Shown: one piece after another, positions 42,281 to 51,402 of the stretch
Numbering within the stretch: the stretch's first letter is position 1
How the letters are laid out: each line of letters starts with the position of its first letter
Assembly (NCBI GenBank): GCA_942491975.1
Contig: CALOCY010000004.1
Span: 2,232,001 to 2,296,000, forward strand
Length of the DNA stretch: 64,000 nucleotides
Source: CALOCY01 sp942491975
GTDB taxonomy: Bacteria; Bacteroidota; Bacteroidia; Bacteroidales; Prolixibacteraceae
Reading direction: 5' to 3'
Made by a program: the position numbers and the translations under genes
Notes under the pieces: model-generated
The model's input: the letters and a program-made list of their open reading frames with translations, nothing else
Database searches by the model: none
Told to the model about the DNA's origin: nothing

Positions 42281-43807
42281 TTAAAACCGAAAATAGATAA
42301 ACGGCTGAAGCTGTGCGTTTGACACCCAATGAATGGACATAAGCGTGAGTGCAAATAGAGTGATAGTCCCTATAATGGGAAGCCGCACAAAGATACCCCG
42401 TGTATATTCTTTGAACCTTTCCGGCAGCCAGTGAATAATGTATCCGGTAGCCATGGCAATGAGTACAAAACGTAACGAGAAACAGATTTCGTAAAAGTTA
42501 GTAGGATAGAAATAGTGAGTTACCTGATACGCCATCTGGTTGATGGTTTGCATATCGTTGGCCCTGAAGAACAGCCAAGAGAAGGTGACAATGTGGAATG
42601 TTGTGAATATGCCCACATACTTTGCAAAAGAGAATGCTTTTGCTTTGAGACTAAACAGGAGGTGGCTTAAGAGTTTTTGAATTACCAACCCTATCCCATG
42701 AATACCTCCCCAGATGATAAATCGAATGTTTGCCCCGTGCCATAAGCCACCCAATAGCATGGTTGCCATCAGGTTGATGTACATCCTGAGTTTGCCTTTT
42801 CGGTTTCCCCCCAACGGTATATAAAGGTAGTCGCGCAACCAGGTGGAAAGGGAGATGTGCCACCGGTGCCAGAAATCAGCCAGGTTTACAGCTTTATACG
42901 GTGAGTTAAAGTTGATGGGGAGCCTGAACCCCAAGAGCAGGGCAAGCCCGATAGCAATATCGGTATATCCCGAGAAGTCACAATATATCTGTAACGAGTA
43001 GCCGTAAAGGCCAAAGAGGTTTTCGATACCCGAGTAGGAGAGTGGGCTATCGAACACCCGATCTACAAAATTGACAGATATGTAATCGGAGATCAATACC
43101 TTTTTAATCAGTCCTTTGATAATTAGGAAAAAAGCGTGGTTGAGTTCAGGCTTACTAACGCGATATTTTTGTCGCACCTGTGGAAGAAATGTAGCAGCGC
43201 GTACAATAGGCCCGGCAATGAGTTGTGGAAAGAATGAGAGGTAGAAGCTGAAATAGAGAAGGTTTTGTTCCGGGGCAATCTGTTTCCTATAGATATCAAT
43301 GAGATAACTGATAGCCTGAAAAGTAAAAAAGGAGATTCCTACCGGCAGAATGATCTGATCAATATCGAATGTCGATCCCAGCAGTTGGTTGTTCCAGCGT
43401 GCCAGCCAGTTGATTACCTGTAGTTTGCCTTCAAAAAGCTGATTGTAACTTTCGGTAAAGAAATAGGCATACTTAAAATAGGTCAATGAAGAGAGGTTAA
43501 AAATCAGTCCGGCAACAAGCCATAAGCGGCGTTTCCAGATTTTTCGCCCACAGCCGATCTGCCTTCCGGCAGTGTAGTTGATCAGGCAGGATGCTATGAG
43601 CAGGATAAAAAACAGCCCGCTTGTTTTGTAGTAGAAGAAGAGGCTGAAAACCAACAGGTAGATGCTGCGAACCGTATGAAACCTGTAGATAAAGCTGTAA
43701 AAAAGGAGGATTGCCGTAAAGAAAATCCAGAACAAACCCGATGTGTACAACAGGGGCGATGCATGGTCGTACGTAAAAAAATTTACTATTTGGTCAACAT
43801 CAATCAT
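42281..43807 (-). CDS. MBOAT-family membrane O-acyltransferase (AlgI/DltB-like)
   Basis: 508 residues with about ten to twelve membrane helices. Signature segments: LPVGISFFTFQAISYLIDIYRKQ, FSGYTDIAIGLALLLGFRLPINFNSPYKA, LADFWHRWHISLSTWLRDYLYIPLGGNRKG, and MLLGGLWHGANIRFIIWGGIHGIGL with the two invariant histidines. Family members move acetyl or acyl groups across the membrane to extracytoplasmic polysaccharide, peptidoglycan or teichoic acid. It overlaps the SGNH gene by 8 nt and must be translated with it, so a two-part acyl-transfer unit is inferred; the acceptor is not known. Confidence 0.94.
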   Translation of the reverse strand: MIDVDQIVNFFTYDHASPLLYTSGLFWIFFTAILLFYSFIYRFHTVRSIYLLVFSLFFYYKTSGLFFILLIASCLINYTAGRQIGCGRKIWKRRLWLVAGLIFNLSSLTYFKYAYFFTESYNQLFEGKLQVINWLARWNNQLLGSTFDIDQIILPVGISFFTFQAISYLIDIYRKQIAPEQNLLYFSFYLSFFPQLIAGPIVRAATFLPQVRQKYRVSKPELNHAFFLIIKGLIKKVLISDYISVNFVDRVFDSPLSYSGIENLFGLYGYSLQIYCDFSGYTDIAIGLALLLGFRLPINFNSPYKAVNLADFWHRWHISLSTWLRDYLYIPLGGNRKGKLRMYINLMATMLLGGLWHGANIRFIIWGGIHGIGLVIQKLLSHLLFSLKAKAFSFAKYVGIFTTFHIVTFSWLFFRANDMQTINQMAYQVTHYFYPTNFYEICFSLRFVLIAMATGYIIHWLPERFKEYTRGIFVRLPIIGTITLFALTLMSIHWVSNAQLQPFIYFRF

Positions 43808-45179
43808 CGTTTCTGTTTAGCAGTAATTGTGTCGCTTTTATCTCTTTATCAATAGCCCTGTACAGCAGGGTCCCAATGCTATCAGCACCGGTATGGCTAA
43901 AATGGGTATAGTCTTTATTGGCTAACCGCGGGGATTGGCTGACCCATTTGACCATTGAGTTTTTGCCCCCCATTGCTTTTTCCATATCCCAGAAAGCAGC
44001 TCCCGCCTCACAGGCAGCTTCACGCTGTGCCTTTTTTATCAATGCAATGTTGGGATACGATTTCAGCTGTCCGTTTTGCCGGTGTGCCATATCTGATATG
44101 CCCACAATGATTACAGGCAACCCGGGTTGTAACGATTTTAACAGGTTGATTTCGCGTACCAGTGCACGTTTATACCAGTTGTAATTTTTTTGCGGGTTGG
44201 GAACAAGGTTCACCCCGTAATGCAAAATGATTAGGCCGGGATTGAGCTGTGAGAGCATGTATTTCAGCGAGGTTGCTTTAAGCGAAGAGAAACGGGGATA
44301 GATACAGCCCCTGAGCGATATATTGTCGACATATACCCCATGAGGCGCCGAAAGGTTTAGCCCGTATATTTTCAGCGAGCGGGTTTCGGAGAATAGCAGT
44401 TTTATATCGCGGGGCGATTCTTCGAATGCAAAACGGGCTAGCCTTATGTCGGGTGTATCCCGAAGCCGGTGTGAAAACCAGTTGTCCCCGTTCAGTTGAA
44501 ACGAGAGCCGGGCGGTACTATCGGATGATGCATAAAAAAGGCCAACATGCGTAAATTGACTGTGTTTTTTCCGGTTTTGGCTTATGGGTTTGATATCAAT
44601 CCATGCATTACTCTGTTTATCAGTATCAACCTGGTTAAAACCGCATAACAACCCGTAATCGTCCACAGGTTTCTTTTTGTCAAAAATCATATGCCTTTTC
44701 CAGTTGGATGAAATGGTCATGTTAAATCCATGCGACATGTTGTAGGTGTGTTGCAACGGAAGCAACCCGATGCCCTCTCCCCCATACTCATCCTGAAAAA
44801 GCTGCCGCAGCCTGGAAGTAATCCGGTCGCCTTCCGTTTGAGAATCGCCAAAATAGAGGATATGTAGAGGTTTATTGGGTGAGTTGACCAGTTTTTCGTG
44901 TAACGGCACCCAAAAAGAGCTGTCACAACCGGATAAGTCGAGCAGCACACTATTGATAGCAGACTGCCGAGGTGTAGTTTTTTTCATGATTGTTGTATCC
45001 GGTTTGGCAATTTTTGGTGTTATGCCCGGAAGCGTATCCTTATCAGGGATGGTGTCAGTGGTTATGCCGGCAGTATGAATCCACGATAATGCACGATCAT
45101 CAGGTTGGAGGCATACAATATATGCCCCATACAACAACAGTGAAACAAAAAGAATCAGAAAAGCTCTTAGTGGTTTCAT
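43800..45179 (-). CDS. SGNH/GDSL-type hydrolase or acyltransferase partner of the MBOAT protein
   Basis: 459 residues. N-terminal membrane anchor or uncleaved signal (RAFLILFVSLLLYGAYIVCL), a Thr/Pro/Asp-rich linker (about 35-75), then the SGNH domain: LHILYFGDSQTEG with nucleophile Ser113, a GVNLV segment equivalent to block III (Asn), and DYTHFSHTGADSIG carrying the Asp-x-x-His dyad. Inserted near 230-320 is a beta-rich stretch resembling a carbohydrate-binding module. Periplasmic acyl transfer or removal with the overlapping MBOAT gene is likely, similar in plan to AlgI/AlgJ and PatA/PatB pairs. Confidence 0.85.
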   Translation of the reverse strand: MKPLRAFLILFVSLLLYGAYIVCLQPDDRALSWIHTAGITTDTIPDKDTLPGITPKIAKPDTTIMKKTTPRQSAINSVLLDLSGCDSSFWVPLHEKLVNSPNKPLHILYFGDSQTEGDRITSRLRQLFQDEYGGEGIGLLPLQHTYNMSHGFNMTISSNWKRHMIFDKKKPVDDYGLLCGFNQVDTDKQSNAWIDIKPISQNRKKHSQFTHVGLFYASSDSTARLSFQLNGDNWFSHRLRDTPDIRLARFAFEESPRDIKLLFSETRSLKIYGLNLSAPHGVYVDNISLRGCIYPRFSSLKATSLKYMLSQLNPGLIILHYGVNLVPNPQKNYNWYKRALVREINLLKSLQPGLPVIIVGISDMAHRQNGQLKSYPNIALIKKAQREAACEAGAAFWDMEKAMGGKNSMVKWVSQSPRLANKDYTHFSHTGADSIGTLLYRAIDKEIKATQLLLNRNDD

Positions 45180-45353
45180 GCAACTATTTTTTTGAGCAAA
45201 GAGCCTGATGTTATGTATTGTCCAACCCCTTCGGGATTGCTAATATGCGAAATAAGGGGATAACAGTAAAAGAATTACCCACACCCCTGAGAAGATTAAA
45301 TAACCAGCCCATTAGGAATGTTGATAAATATGTTTTAACCCTTGATTTCCTAT

Positions 45354-45678
45354 TTACCTCTATTCGATTATAAGACATTTTCACCAAAAATATTCACAAG
45401 TCACTATATATAAACTAAATACAATCTTCACCAAAGCTCTTCTTCATTTGTTCATGGGTTAAAAATTCAGGTATTCACGATTTCGCGTTGCTCAATTCTT
45501 TTCCTTAGATGAAAAGAAACGAAGCAAAGAAAAATCAAGCCAAAATAAAGCTATTCTTAGTTTCAATGTAACCCAATAGCCCGCATCACGCAATTTTGGC
45601 AACTCACAAACAAAGTGTTTTGCTTAAATTGCTTATCACGTGAATATCAGCGCAGTTTTTTAAGTCAAAATCAGGTTA
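45354..45678 (+). mobile_element. MITE-like element, copy 2
   Basis: About 325 bp, same orientation as copy 1. Left end TTACCTCTATTCGATTATAA (45354-45373) matches 16 of 20 bases of copy 1; right end reads TAACCTGATTTTGACTT on the minus strand (45662-45678). The shared core (45491-45622) is near-identical to 31507-31640, including CTTAGATGAAAAGAAACGAA and GCAATTTTGGC. No gene within. It fills most of the 587-bp gap before the MltD gene. The remaining 45180-45353 shows no gene. Confidence 0.65.
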
Positions 45679-45766
45679 TTTAGTTTCTAAGGTAGCACGA
45701 AAAAAGCAGAAATCATAATTTGCATTACGAATTCTGCTTTATATGCAATGGGGTAAACCGATGGTT

Positions 45767-47377
45767 TTATGATTTTCGTTTAATCTTTAACCTTTGTCCC
45801 GGGGATATCCGTTTGGCATTTTTTATATTGTTGAGTTGCATAATATTCTCAGCCGATATACCCGGATATTTTCGGGCAATCAACCATAAGCTTTCGTTTC
45901 GGCGAACTGTGTGGTAGATATAGTTGGCACCCGTATCAGGGGTCGTGGTTGTAGTTTTTGCTTTTGCCGTTACGGTTGATGGTGTTTTACCAATGCTTTG
46001 TTGTTTTTGGGCAAACGACATGGTGTTGAATTTTTTGTAGTATTCCCCTTTCCCTTTAGGGACATAAATAACCAGCCGTTGTCCTGCCCTGATCAGGTTT
46101 CTGCGGATGTTGTTCCAGTAGCGCACATCTGACAGGCGGACATGAAACCAACTGCCAATGTACCCCAGGTTATCACCCGATTTTACGGTGTAAAATACTT
46201 TGTCTTTACCTTTTATATCAACAGGGGTATATTGATATTTGCTTGACGAAGGTTGTTTTATCTTATTGTCAGGGAAAAACTCATTACGTTTGTACGCAAA
46301 AACTTCTTCCTGACGATCAATAAATTCCCCAATATTCTCATAAGGCATCTTTAACATATAAGGCTTATTGGGCTTGGCCGGAATAATATCGACACGGTAT
46401 TGCGGGTTGTAGTCGCGCAACTGTTCCAACGGCATATTAAGTGTGGCAGCTACCTGTTTCAGATTGAGGTAGCTGTTTATTTTAATGGTATCGGTAACGA
46501 TTTGAAATTCAGGCTTTTCAGGAGTAATCCCATGCGCCTGATAATAGTTCATAACGTAAACAGCAGCAATAAATGCCGGAACATACCCCCTGGTTTCCCG
46601 CGGTAAGCGGTAATATATCTTCCAGTAATCCCGTGCACCACCACTTCTCCGGATTGCTTTGTTCACATTTCCGGGGCCACAGTTGTACGCTGCAATAACC
46701 AGGTGCCAGTCGCCATAGATTTCATACAGCTTTTTGAGGTACCTGACCGCAGCATCGGTTGAGCGCATAGGGTCACGCCGTTCATCAACAAACGAGTTGA
46801 TTTCCAGTCCGTACATTTTCCCTGAGCCATACATGAATTGCCAAAGACCGGTAGCCCCCACCCGGGAACGCGCCCTGGGGTTAAGTGCCGATTCAATAAC
46901 CGGAAGGTATTTTAATTCGATGGGAAGCTCATATTTATCCAGGGCCTCTTCAAACATAGGGTAATAGTAGCTGCTTAAGCCCAACATCACCCCTACCATT
47001 TCCCGTCTTTTTTTGGTATAGAGTTCGATAAAGTTTTTTACGGTTTTGTTGTACGACAGGTCGATGAATGAATTGAGTGCCTGCAACCGTTTGATGTATA
47101 TGGAGTCAGGCAGGGTATTGCCCAGCGAGTCGCTTGTTGTAATCAGATCGGCACTGTCAATCACAAATGCGTTTTTCACATACCACGATTCAACCAGGCT
47201 GTCAATTTTCTCAGCAAAAATGTCGTTCAGGTCTTCCTCAACAGGAGGTTGGTATTGCCTGTATCCTGTAGTATCGGCAGTTTTAACACCGGTCTCTTTT
47301 TCATGGCCTTTTGCCGACATAAAGCCGTAACCGATGAATATGTTTGCTATAATAAATGCAATTATTGTCTGTTTCAT
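45767..47377 (-). CDS. MltD-like lytic transglycosylase with LysM repeats
   Basis: 536 residues from ATG 47377; the longer frame from 47410 would place the signal peptide internally. Signal peptide (KQTIIAFIIANIFIGYGFMSAKG), then a family 23-type lytic transglycosylase domain around 150-330: LPVIESALNPRARSRVGATGLWQFM with the catalytic Glu in VIESAL, and LVIAAYNCGPGNVNKAI. Two LysM motifs follow near 390-440 (VKSGDNLGYIGSWFHVRLSDVRYWN) and 485-535 (VRRNESLWLIARKYPGISAENIMQLN). Cleaves peptidoglycan strands in the periplasm. 4 nt after the DUF5683 gene, completing the par cluster. Confidence 0.94.
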   Translation of the reverse strand: MKQTIIAFIIANIFIGYGFMSAKGHEKETGVKTADTTGYRQYQPPVEEDLNDIFAEKIDSLVESWYVKNAFVIDSADLITTSDSLGNTLPDSIYIKRLQALNSFIDLSYNKTVKNFIELYTKKRREMVGVMLGLSSYYYPMFEEALDKYELPIELKYLPVIESALNPRARSRVGATGLWQFMYGSGKMYGLEINSFVDERRDPMRSTDAAVRYLKKLYEIYGDWHLVIAAYNCGPGNVNKAIRRSGGARDYWKIYYRLPRETRGYVPAFIAAVYVMNYYQAHGITPEKPEFQIVTDTIKINSYLNLKQVAATLNMPLEQLRDYNPQYRVDIIPAKPNKPYMLKMPYENIGEFIDRQEEVFAYKRNEFFPDNKIKQPSSSKYQYTPVDIKGKDKVFYTVKSGDNLGYIGSWFHVRLSDVRYWNNIRRNLIRAGQRLVIYVPKGKGEYYKKFNTMSFAQKQQSIGKTPSTVTAKAKTTTTTPDTGANYIYHTVRRNESLWLIARKYPGISAENIMQLNNIKNAKRISPGQRLKIKRKS

Positions 47378-47381
47378 CCTT

Positions 47382-48029
47382 CTAAAATTTAATGTTACAC
47401 TGTACGCCAATCATCCGGTCGTTGGTAACGGGTTGGGTTGTTATGGGTTCAATATTCAGGGAGAGGTCATCCCCAATATCAAAATTTTTAAAATGGGCAT
47501 CCACACTGGCATCCAATATCTGTAACAGGTAAAACCCTGTTATGGCAATAATGTTCAGGTCGCGGTAACGACGGTATTGGTCGCGTGCCCTGAGCATATT
47601 GTCTTTTGCATAGTCATAGTAATCATTCTCCGAAAGGCCCAGTTCAATAAATTCTTCGAGGGTATAAGGAAGAAGCCCTTCATGATGATTGGTGTCGGGA
47701 TCATCATCCAGGACTTCAAGTAATCCTTTTTTGAAATCTTTATACTTATCGTTATTCCATTTAATGGCATACCCAATGCCGAACATACCACCATAGACAA
47801 TGGGCAGTTTCCAGTATTTTTTGTTGTAGAATTGTCCTGCGCCGGGAAAAATAGCAGAGAGCAGTACGGCTTTTTTAGGCGAATGCGGTTTTAATGCTGT
47901 GCTGATCTGAACACTATCAGTTTTCTGCACGGCAACCGGATCATTGACCATTTTCACCTGTGCATGGGCACATATTACCGATGAAAACAGGACGGTGTAT
48001 ACTATAAACTTCAACAAAACCTTTTTCAA
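47382..48029 (-). CDS. DUF5683 membrane protein
   Basis: 215 residues with a TTG start (no ATG is available in frame). A signal peptide (KKVLLKFIVYTVLFSSVICAHAQ) is followed by the family block KKAVLLSAIFPGAGQFYNKKYWKLPIVYGGMFGIGYAIKWN, one or two hydrophobic segments, and a YRRYRDLNIIAITGFYLLQILDASVDAHFKNF helix. DUF5683 is conserved between parB and MltD in Bacteroidota. Its function is unknown, perhaps linking the envelope to chromosome segregation, which is inferred only from neighbourhood. Confidence 0.85.
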   Translation of the reverse strand: MKKVLLKFIVYTVLFSSVICAHAQVKMVNDPVAVQKTDSVQISTALKPHSPKKAVLLSAIFPGAGQFYNKKYWKLPIVYGGMFGIGYAIKWNNDKYKDFKKGLLEVLDDDPDTNHHEGLLPYTLEEFIELGLSENDYYDYAKDNMLRARDQYRRYRDLNIIAITGFYLLQILDASVDAHFKNFDIGDDLSLNIEPITTQPVTNDRMIGVQCNIKF

Positions 48030-48040
48030 ATCCCCTGATT

Positions 48041-48913
48041 TTACAAATCTAAGTTATCCAGAATATGAACAATTCGCTCCAGATCGTTGGTCGAGTTAAA
48101 CGGCACAACGATTTTTCCTTTTCCTTTTCCATCAATCTTAAAATCAACACTGGTGTTAAAAAATTTGTCGAGGTGTTGCTTTAAGCTCAAATACTCCTCC
48201 GGATATTTTGAAACAGGAGTGGTTTTATTTGGTTTTTCTTCAGCATTCAGGTTTCTGACAATTTCTTCGACCTTTCGTACCGAGAATTCGTGCTTGATAA
48301 TCTGTTCAAAGACTTTTGTCTGGTCTTCAGGATTTTCAACATTTACAAGGGCCCTGGCATGCCCCATTGAAATCTCTTTTTCGCGGATGGCCTTTTGGAT
48401 AATTGCCGGAAGTTTCAGCAACCGCAGGTAGTTAGATATGGTCGACCGTTTTTTCCCGACACGCTCGCTCAGGTTTTCCTGGGTAAGCTTACACTCTTCA
48501 ATCAACCGCTGGTAACTGATCGAAATTTCGATAGCATCCAGGTCTTCACGTTGAATGTTTTCGACCAGTGCCATTTCCAGCATCTCTTTGTCATCGGTTT
48601 CGCGTATGTAGGCCGGAATAGCTTTTAACCCGGCTATTTTTGCTGCCCGGCAACGTCGTTCCCCGGCAATGATCTGGTACATGCCGTTCCCGTTCTTCCG
48701 CAACGTTACAGGCTGAATAATGCCAATCTCTTTTATTGAAGCTGCCAGCTCTTTCAGTGCTTCCTCATCAAATTTTGTCCGGGGCTGAAAGGGGTTTGCT
48801 TCAATTTTTGAAATAGCTATTTCATTGATCGAAGCCTCTTTCGGTTCATTTATTTGATTGGCATCGTCAATTAACGCTCCCAACCCTCTACCTAGTGCAT
48901 TGCGTTTAGCCAT
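48041..48913 (-). CDS. parB: Chromosome-partitioning protein ParB
   Basis: 290 residues. N-terminal MAKRNALGRGLGALI, then the ParB CTPase/nuclease-like domain with IEANPFQPRTKF and the CTP-binding GERRCRAAKIAG (GERRxRA). A central helix-turn-helix (LTQENLSERVGKKRSTISNYLRLLKLP) recognises parS, and the dimerisation tail is at the C-terminus. Clamps onto parS and is moved by ParA. No convincing parS site was found in the window. DUF5683 follows with an 11-nt gap. Confidence 0.97.
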   Translation of the reverse strand: MAKRNALGRGLGALIDDANQINEPKEASINEIAISKIEANPFQPRTKFDEEALKELAASIKEIGIIQPVTLRKNGNGMYQIIAGERRCRAAKIAGLKAIPAYIRETDDKEMLEMALVENIQREDLDAIEISISYQRLIEECKLTQENLSERVGKKRSTISNYLRLLKLPAIIQKAIREKEISMGHARALVNVENPEDQTKVFEQIIKHEFSVRKVEEIVRNLNAEEKPNKTTPVSKYPEEYLSLKQHLDKFFNTSVDFKIDGKGKGKIVVPFNSTNDLERIVHILDNLDL

Positions 48914-48978
48914 ATCATTCTATTTAGTGTTTAAAATTTGTTGTTTATTAATGTGAATATTGAACACCGATCAACGAT

Positions 48979-49116
48979 TTAAGATTTGTGAATTATTCTC
49001 TTTTCCCTTTCAAAAATAATACTAATCCAAATAATCAATAATGTTAATCCCAATCCAAAACTAATTATGCCTTCCATAAAATACGCACAAGACCCAAGCC
49101 CGGCACTTGGCGACAT
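48979..49116 (-). CDS. Putative 45-residue small membrane protein between parA and parB
   Basis: An open frame on the same strand as parA and parB. The start ATG 49116 is preceded by AGAGGG at a plausible RBS distance. The product begins MSPSAGLGSCAYFMEG and has one hydrophobic helix (ISFGLGLTLLIIWISIIF) and a basic tail (EREKRIIHKS). It splits what is usually a tight parA-parB pair; the gap is 366 bp. It could equally be a chance frame in AT-rich DNA. The rest of the gap (48914-48978 and 49117-49280) shows nothing. Confidence 0.3.
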   Translation of the reverse strand: MSPSAGLGSCAYFMEGIISFGLGLTLLIIWISIIFEREKRIIHKS

Positions 49117-49280
49117 TTTTCCCTCTATCCATAATTACCTCCCGCCATATGAAATACATATCACTGAGATAACCTAATAGAAGTATAGAAAATATTTTTC
49201 GATTCAGCACCTTGTGATTTGTCTTATGTCTAGTATCTAAAAATCTAATGTCTATTCCTTCACAAAAATAAAAACTTTTA

Positions 49281-50081
49281 TTATTCGATCACTTTCTCGC
49301 TATTTTCGAGTTGTGTCATCTTATTTTTTTGAAGCAACTCACGTGCAAGGTTCAGGTAGTTGATTGCCCCTTTGGAGTTGGCATCGTATAAAATAGCCGG
49401 TTTACCGTAACTGGGTGCTTCGCTCAGGCGGATATTCCGTTGCACCAGTGTTTCGAAAACCATGTCCTGAAAATGGCGTTTTACCTCTTCGTACACCTGG
49501 TTTGACAAATTGAGCCGCGAATCATACATGGTCAGCAGGAAGCCTTCAATCTCCAGGTCGGTATTCAGCCGATTTTGAATAATTTTGATGGTATTCAACA
49601 GCTTGCCCAACCCTTCCAATGCAAAGTATTCACACTGTACGGGAATCATTACCGAGTCGGCAGCGGTAAGCGCATTAACGGTGATCAACCCGAGTGAGGG
49701 CGAACAGTCAATCAGGATAAAATCGTAGCGGTCTTTTACCTTTTCAAGAATCGTCCGGAGTATTTTTTCCCTGTTTGGCAGGTTCAGCATCTCAATTTCA
49801 GCCCCCACAAGATCGATGTGGGAGGGGATAATGTCCAGCCGGTCAATCTCGGTAGATTGTATGGCCTTCTCCGGGTTTACCTCGTCGACAATACATTCGT
49901 AAATACTGTTTTGTACATTCCGGATGTCCAACCCGAGACCGGAAGAAGCATTGGCCTGAGGGTCAGCATCAATGATCAATACACTGTGTTCCAATATTGC
50001 CAGACTGGCTGCCAGATTGATCGCTGTGGTGGTTTTTCCCACCCCGCCTTTTTGATTGGCAAGAGCAATTATTTTCCCCAT
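49281..50081 (-). CDS. parA: Chromosome-partitioning ATPase ParA
   Basis: 266 residues, MinD/ParA superfamily. Deviant Walker A KGGVGKTT at 11-18, Walker A' LIIDADPQANASSGLG, Walker B FILIDCSPSLGLITVNAL. Non-specific DNA-binding residues lie in the C-terminal LSEAPSYGKPAILYD part. Soj-type chromosomal ParA that forms gradients with ParB. A -7-like element lies at 50117. Confidence 0.97.
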   Translation of the reverse strand: MGKIIALANQKGGVGKTTTAINLAASLAILEHSVLIIDADPQANASSGLGLDIRNVQNSIYECIVDEVNPEKAIQSTEIDRLDIIPSHIDLVGAEIEMLNLPNREKILRTILEKVKDRYDFILIDCSPSLGLITVNALTAADSVMIPVQCEYFALEGLGKLLNTIKIIQNRLNTDLEIEGFLLTMYDSRLNLSNQVYEEVKRHFQDMVFETLVQRNIRLSEAPSYGKPAILYDANSKGAINYLNLARELLQKNKMTQLENSEKVIE

Positions 50082-50116
50082 TGTAAAATCGCAATAAAGT
50101 GTTGTTTGATAACCTT

Positions 50117-50124
50117 CAAATTTA
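50117..50124 (-). promoter_or_regulatory. Putative -7 element of parA
   Basis: TAAATTTG on the minus strand matches TAnnTTTG exactly, 36 nt before the parA start. No clear -33 TTTG is at the usual distance. Confidence 0.4.
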
Positions 50125-50284
50125 ATATTTTATTGCATAATGACACCCTTATTGCAGCAAATAAATAGTTAACAAATTGAAAAAATGTGGTGTTTTGTTT
50201 AGGGTAAGTGTTTTTCTAAGCATCGAATAAACGGAAGGTAACGGAATACTTTATTCGGTTTCCGATCTTCCTTTTCCGATTATC

Positions 50285-51286
50285 TCACTGTTTTAAAAAG
50301 TATTCCCCTATTTCACTTTTCAACTGATTCATATTGACCGGGACAACACCCACCTGTTCGCAGACAAGCCCTCCCGCAAGGTTGGAGAAGATGGCCAGCT
50401 CTTTAATGGATAATCCCGAAGCGAGGCATAGTGCTGCCACAGCTACCACGGTGTCACCCGCACCCGAAACATCGGCGATGTAACGGATTTCGGCAGGAAT
50501 ATGCAATTGTTCGGTGTTGTTGCTGTAGAATACCCCCAATTCAGAGAGGGTAATAAAAACATTGCGGTGTTGATTGACCGAATGGAGTATTTGTGCTGCG
50601 TTTTTCAACCCGTTGATATCCCCTTTTGAGAGGTGCAATCCCAACCCGTCGTTAAACTCCTTAAAGTTGGGTTTGAACAGATCGAACCCCTTGTAGGCAA
50701 GGAAGTTCTGTTTTTTCGGGTCTACAACGGTCAATATTTTATGCTGATCGGCAAGGGCTTTAACCTTTGAAACAACATTTGTGGTGAGCATGCCTTTGTC
50801 GTAATCGACAAAAATAACGACATCAATTTTTTCGTTTTCGATGGTTTTTGAGATGCCCTTTATGACTTCGTTTTCCAGATCTTCGGTTAACGGCCCCGTG
50901 GTTTCATTATCGATACGCACAATGTGCTGTCCGGCACTGATAATACGGGTTTTCAGGGTAGTCCTGCGGTATTTGCTGTAGACAACGCCACTGGTATCAA
51001 TGCCCCTTTTTTCAAGCAGGTCGTGGAAAAGGTGCCCCCTGGGGTCTTCCCCCACTACCGAAAACAGGATCGGGACAGCCCCCAGCTCTTTGATGTTACG
51101 TGCAACATTTCCTGCCCCGCCCAACCGGTCTTCTTCTTCTGATACACTTACGATGGGGATCGGGGCTTCGGGAGAGATCCGTTCAACCCTTCCATAGAGG
51201 TAAGAGTCAATCATGGCATCCCCGACAATCAATACTTTTTTTTCAGAAAATTTATTAAACGTGCGTTCTATTGCTTTCTTATCCAC
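50285..51286 (-). CDS. rfaE1: D-glycero-beta-D-manno-heptose-7-phosphate kinase (PfkB family)
   Basis: 333 residues from GTG 51286. A PfkB-family sugar kinase that is the kinase half of HldE, for ADP-heptose/LPS core synthesis. N-terminal VLIVGDAMIDSYLYGRVERISPEAPIPIV and GGAGNVARNIKELGA are HldE-specific. The catalytic DVSGAGDTVVAVAA (GAGD with the base Asp) lies near 250. The frame is open up to 51343 with a GTG there, but a TAACTTTG promoter at 51307-51314 lies inside that extension, so the GTG at 51286 fits better. The HldE C-terminal nucleotidyltransferase is absent; it should be a separate gene elsewhere. Confidence 0.9.
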   Translation of the reverse strand: MDKKAIERTFNKFSEKKVLIVGDAMIDSYLYGRVERISPEAPIPIVSVSEEEDRLGGAGNVARNIKELGAVPILFSVVGEDPRGHLFHDLLEKRGIDTSGVVYSKYRRTTLKTRIISAGQHIVRIDNETTGPLTEDLENEVIKGISKTIENEKIDVVIFVDYDKGMLTTNVVSKVKALADQHKILTVVDPKKQNFLAYKGFDLFKPNFKEFNDGLGLHLSKGDINGLKNAAQILHSVNQHRNVFITLSELGVFYSNNTEQLHIPAEIRYIADVSGAGDTVVAVAALCLASGLSIKELAIFSNLAGGLVCEQVGVVPVNMNQLKSEIGEYFLKQ

Positions 51287-51306
51287 AGCTGTATTTTTGA
51301 GCAGGT

Positions 51307-51338
51307 CAAAGTTAAAAAAAATAAATAATCTCTTAAAA
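51307..51338 (-). promoter_or_regulatory. Putative promoter of the heptose kinase
   Basis: On the minus strand TTTT (51335-51338), 20 nt, TAACTTTG (51307-51314). The -7 element is an exact TAnnTTTG match; the -33 matches 3 of 4. The implied leader to GTG 51286 is only about 12-14 nt. Confidence 0.5.
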
Positions 51339-51402
51339 AGCACAGAGACATTAGTATTTAGATTTTAGACAAAAAGATTTTTTTAATCTAATATCTAATG
51401 AT

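Noticed and set aside
45630..45650. parS site near TCACGTGA (45636-45643)
   Set aside because: The octamer core fits parS but the flanks match poorly, and it occurs once, in a variable MITE-like copy. A ChIP of ParB would decide.
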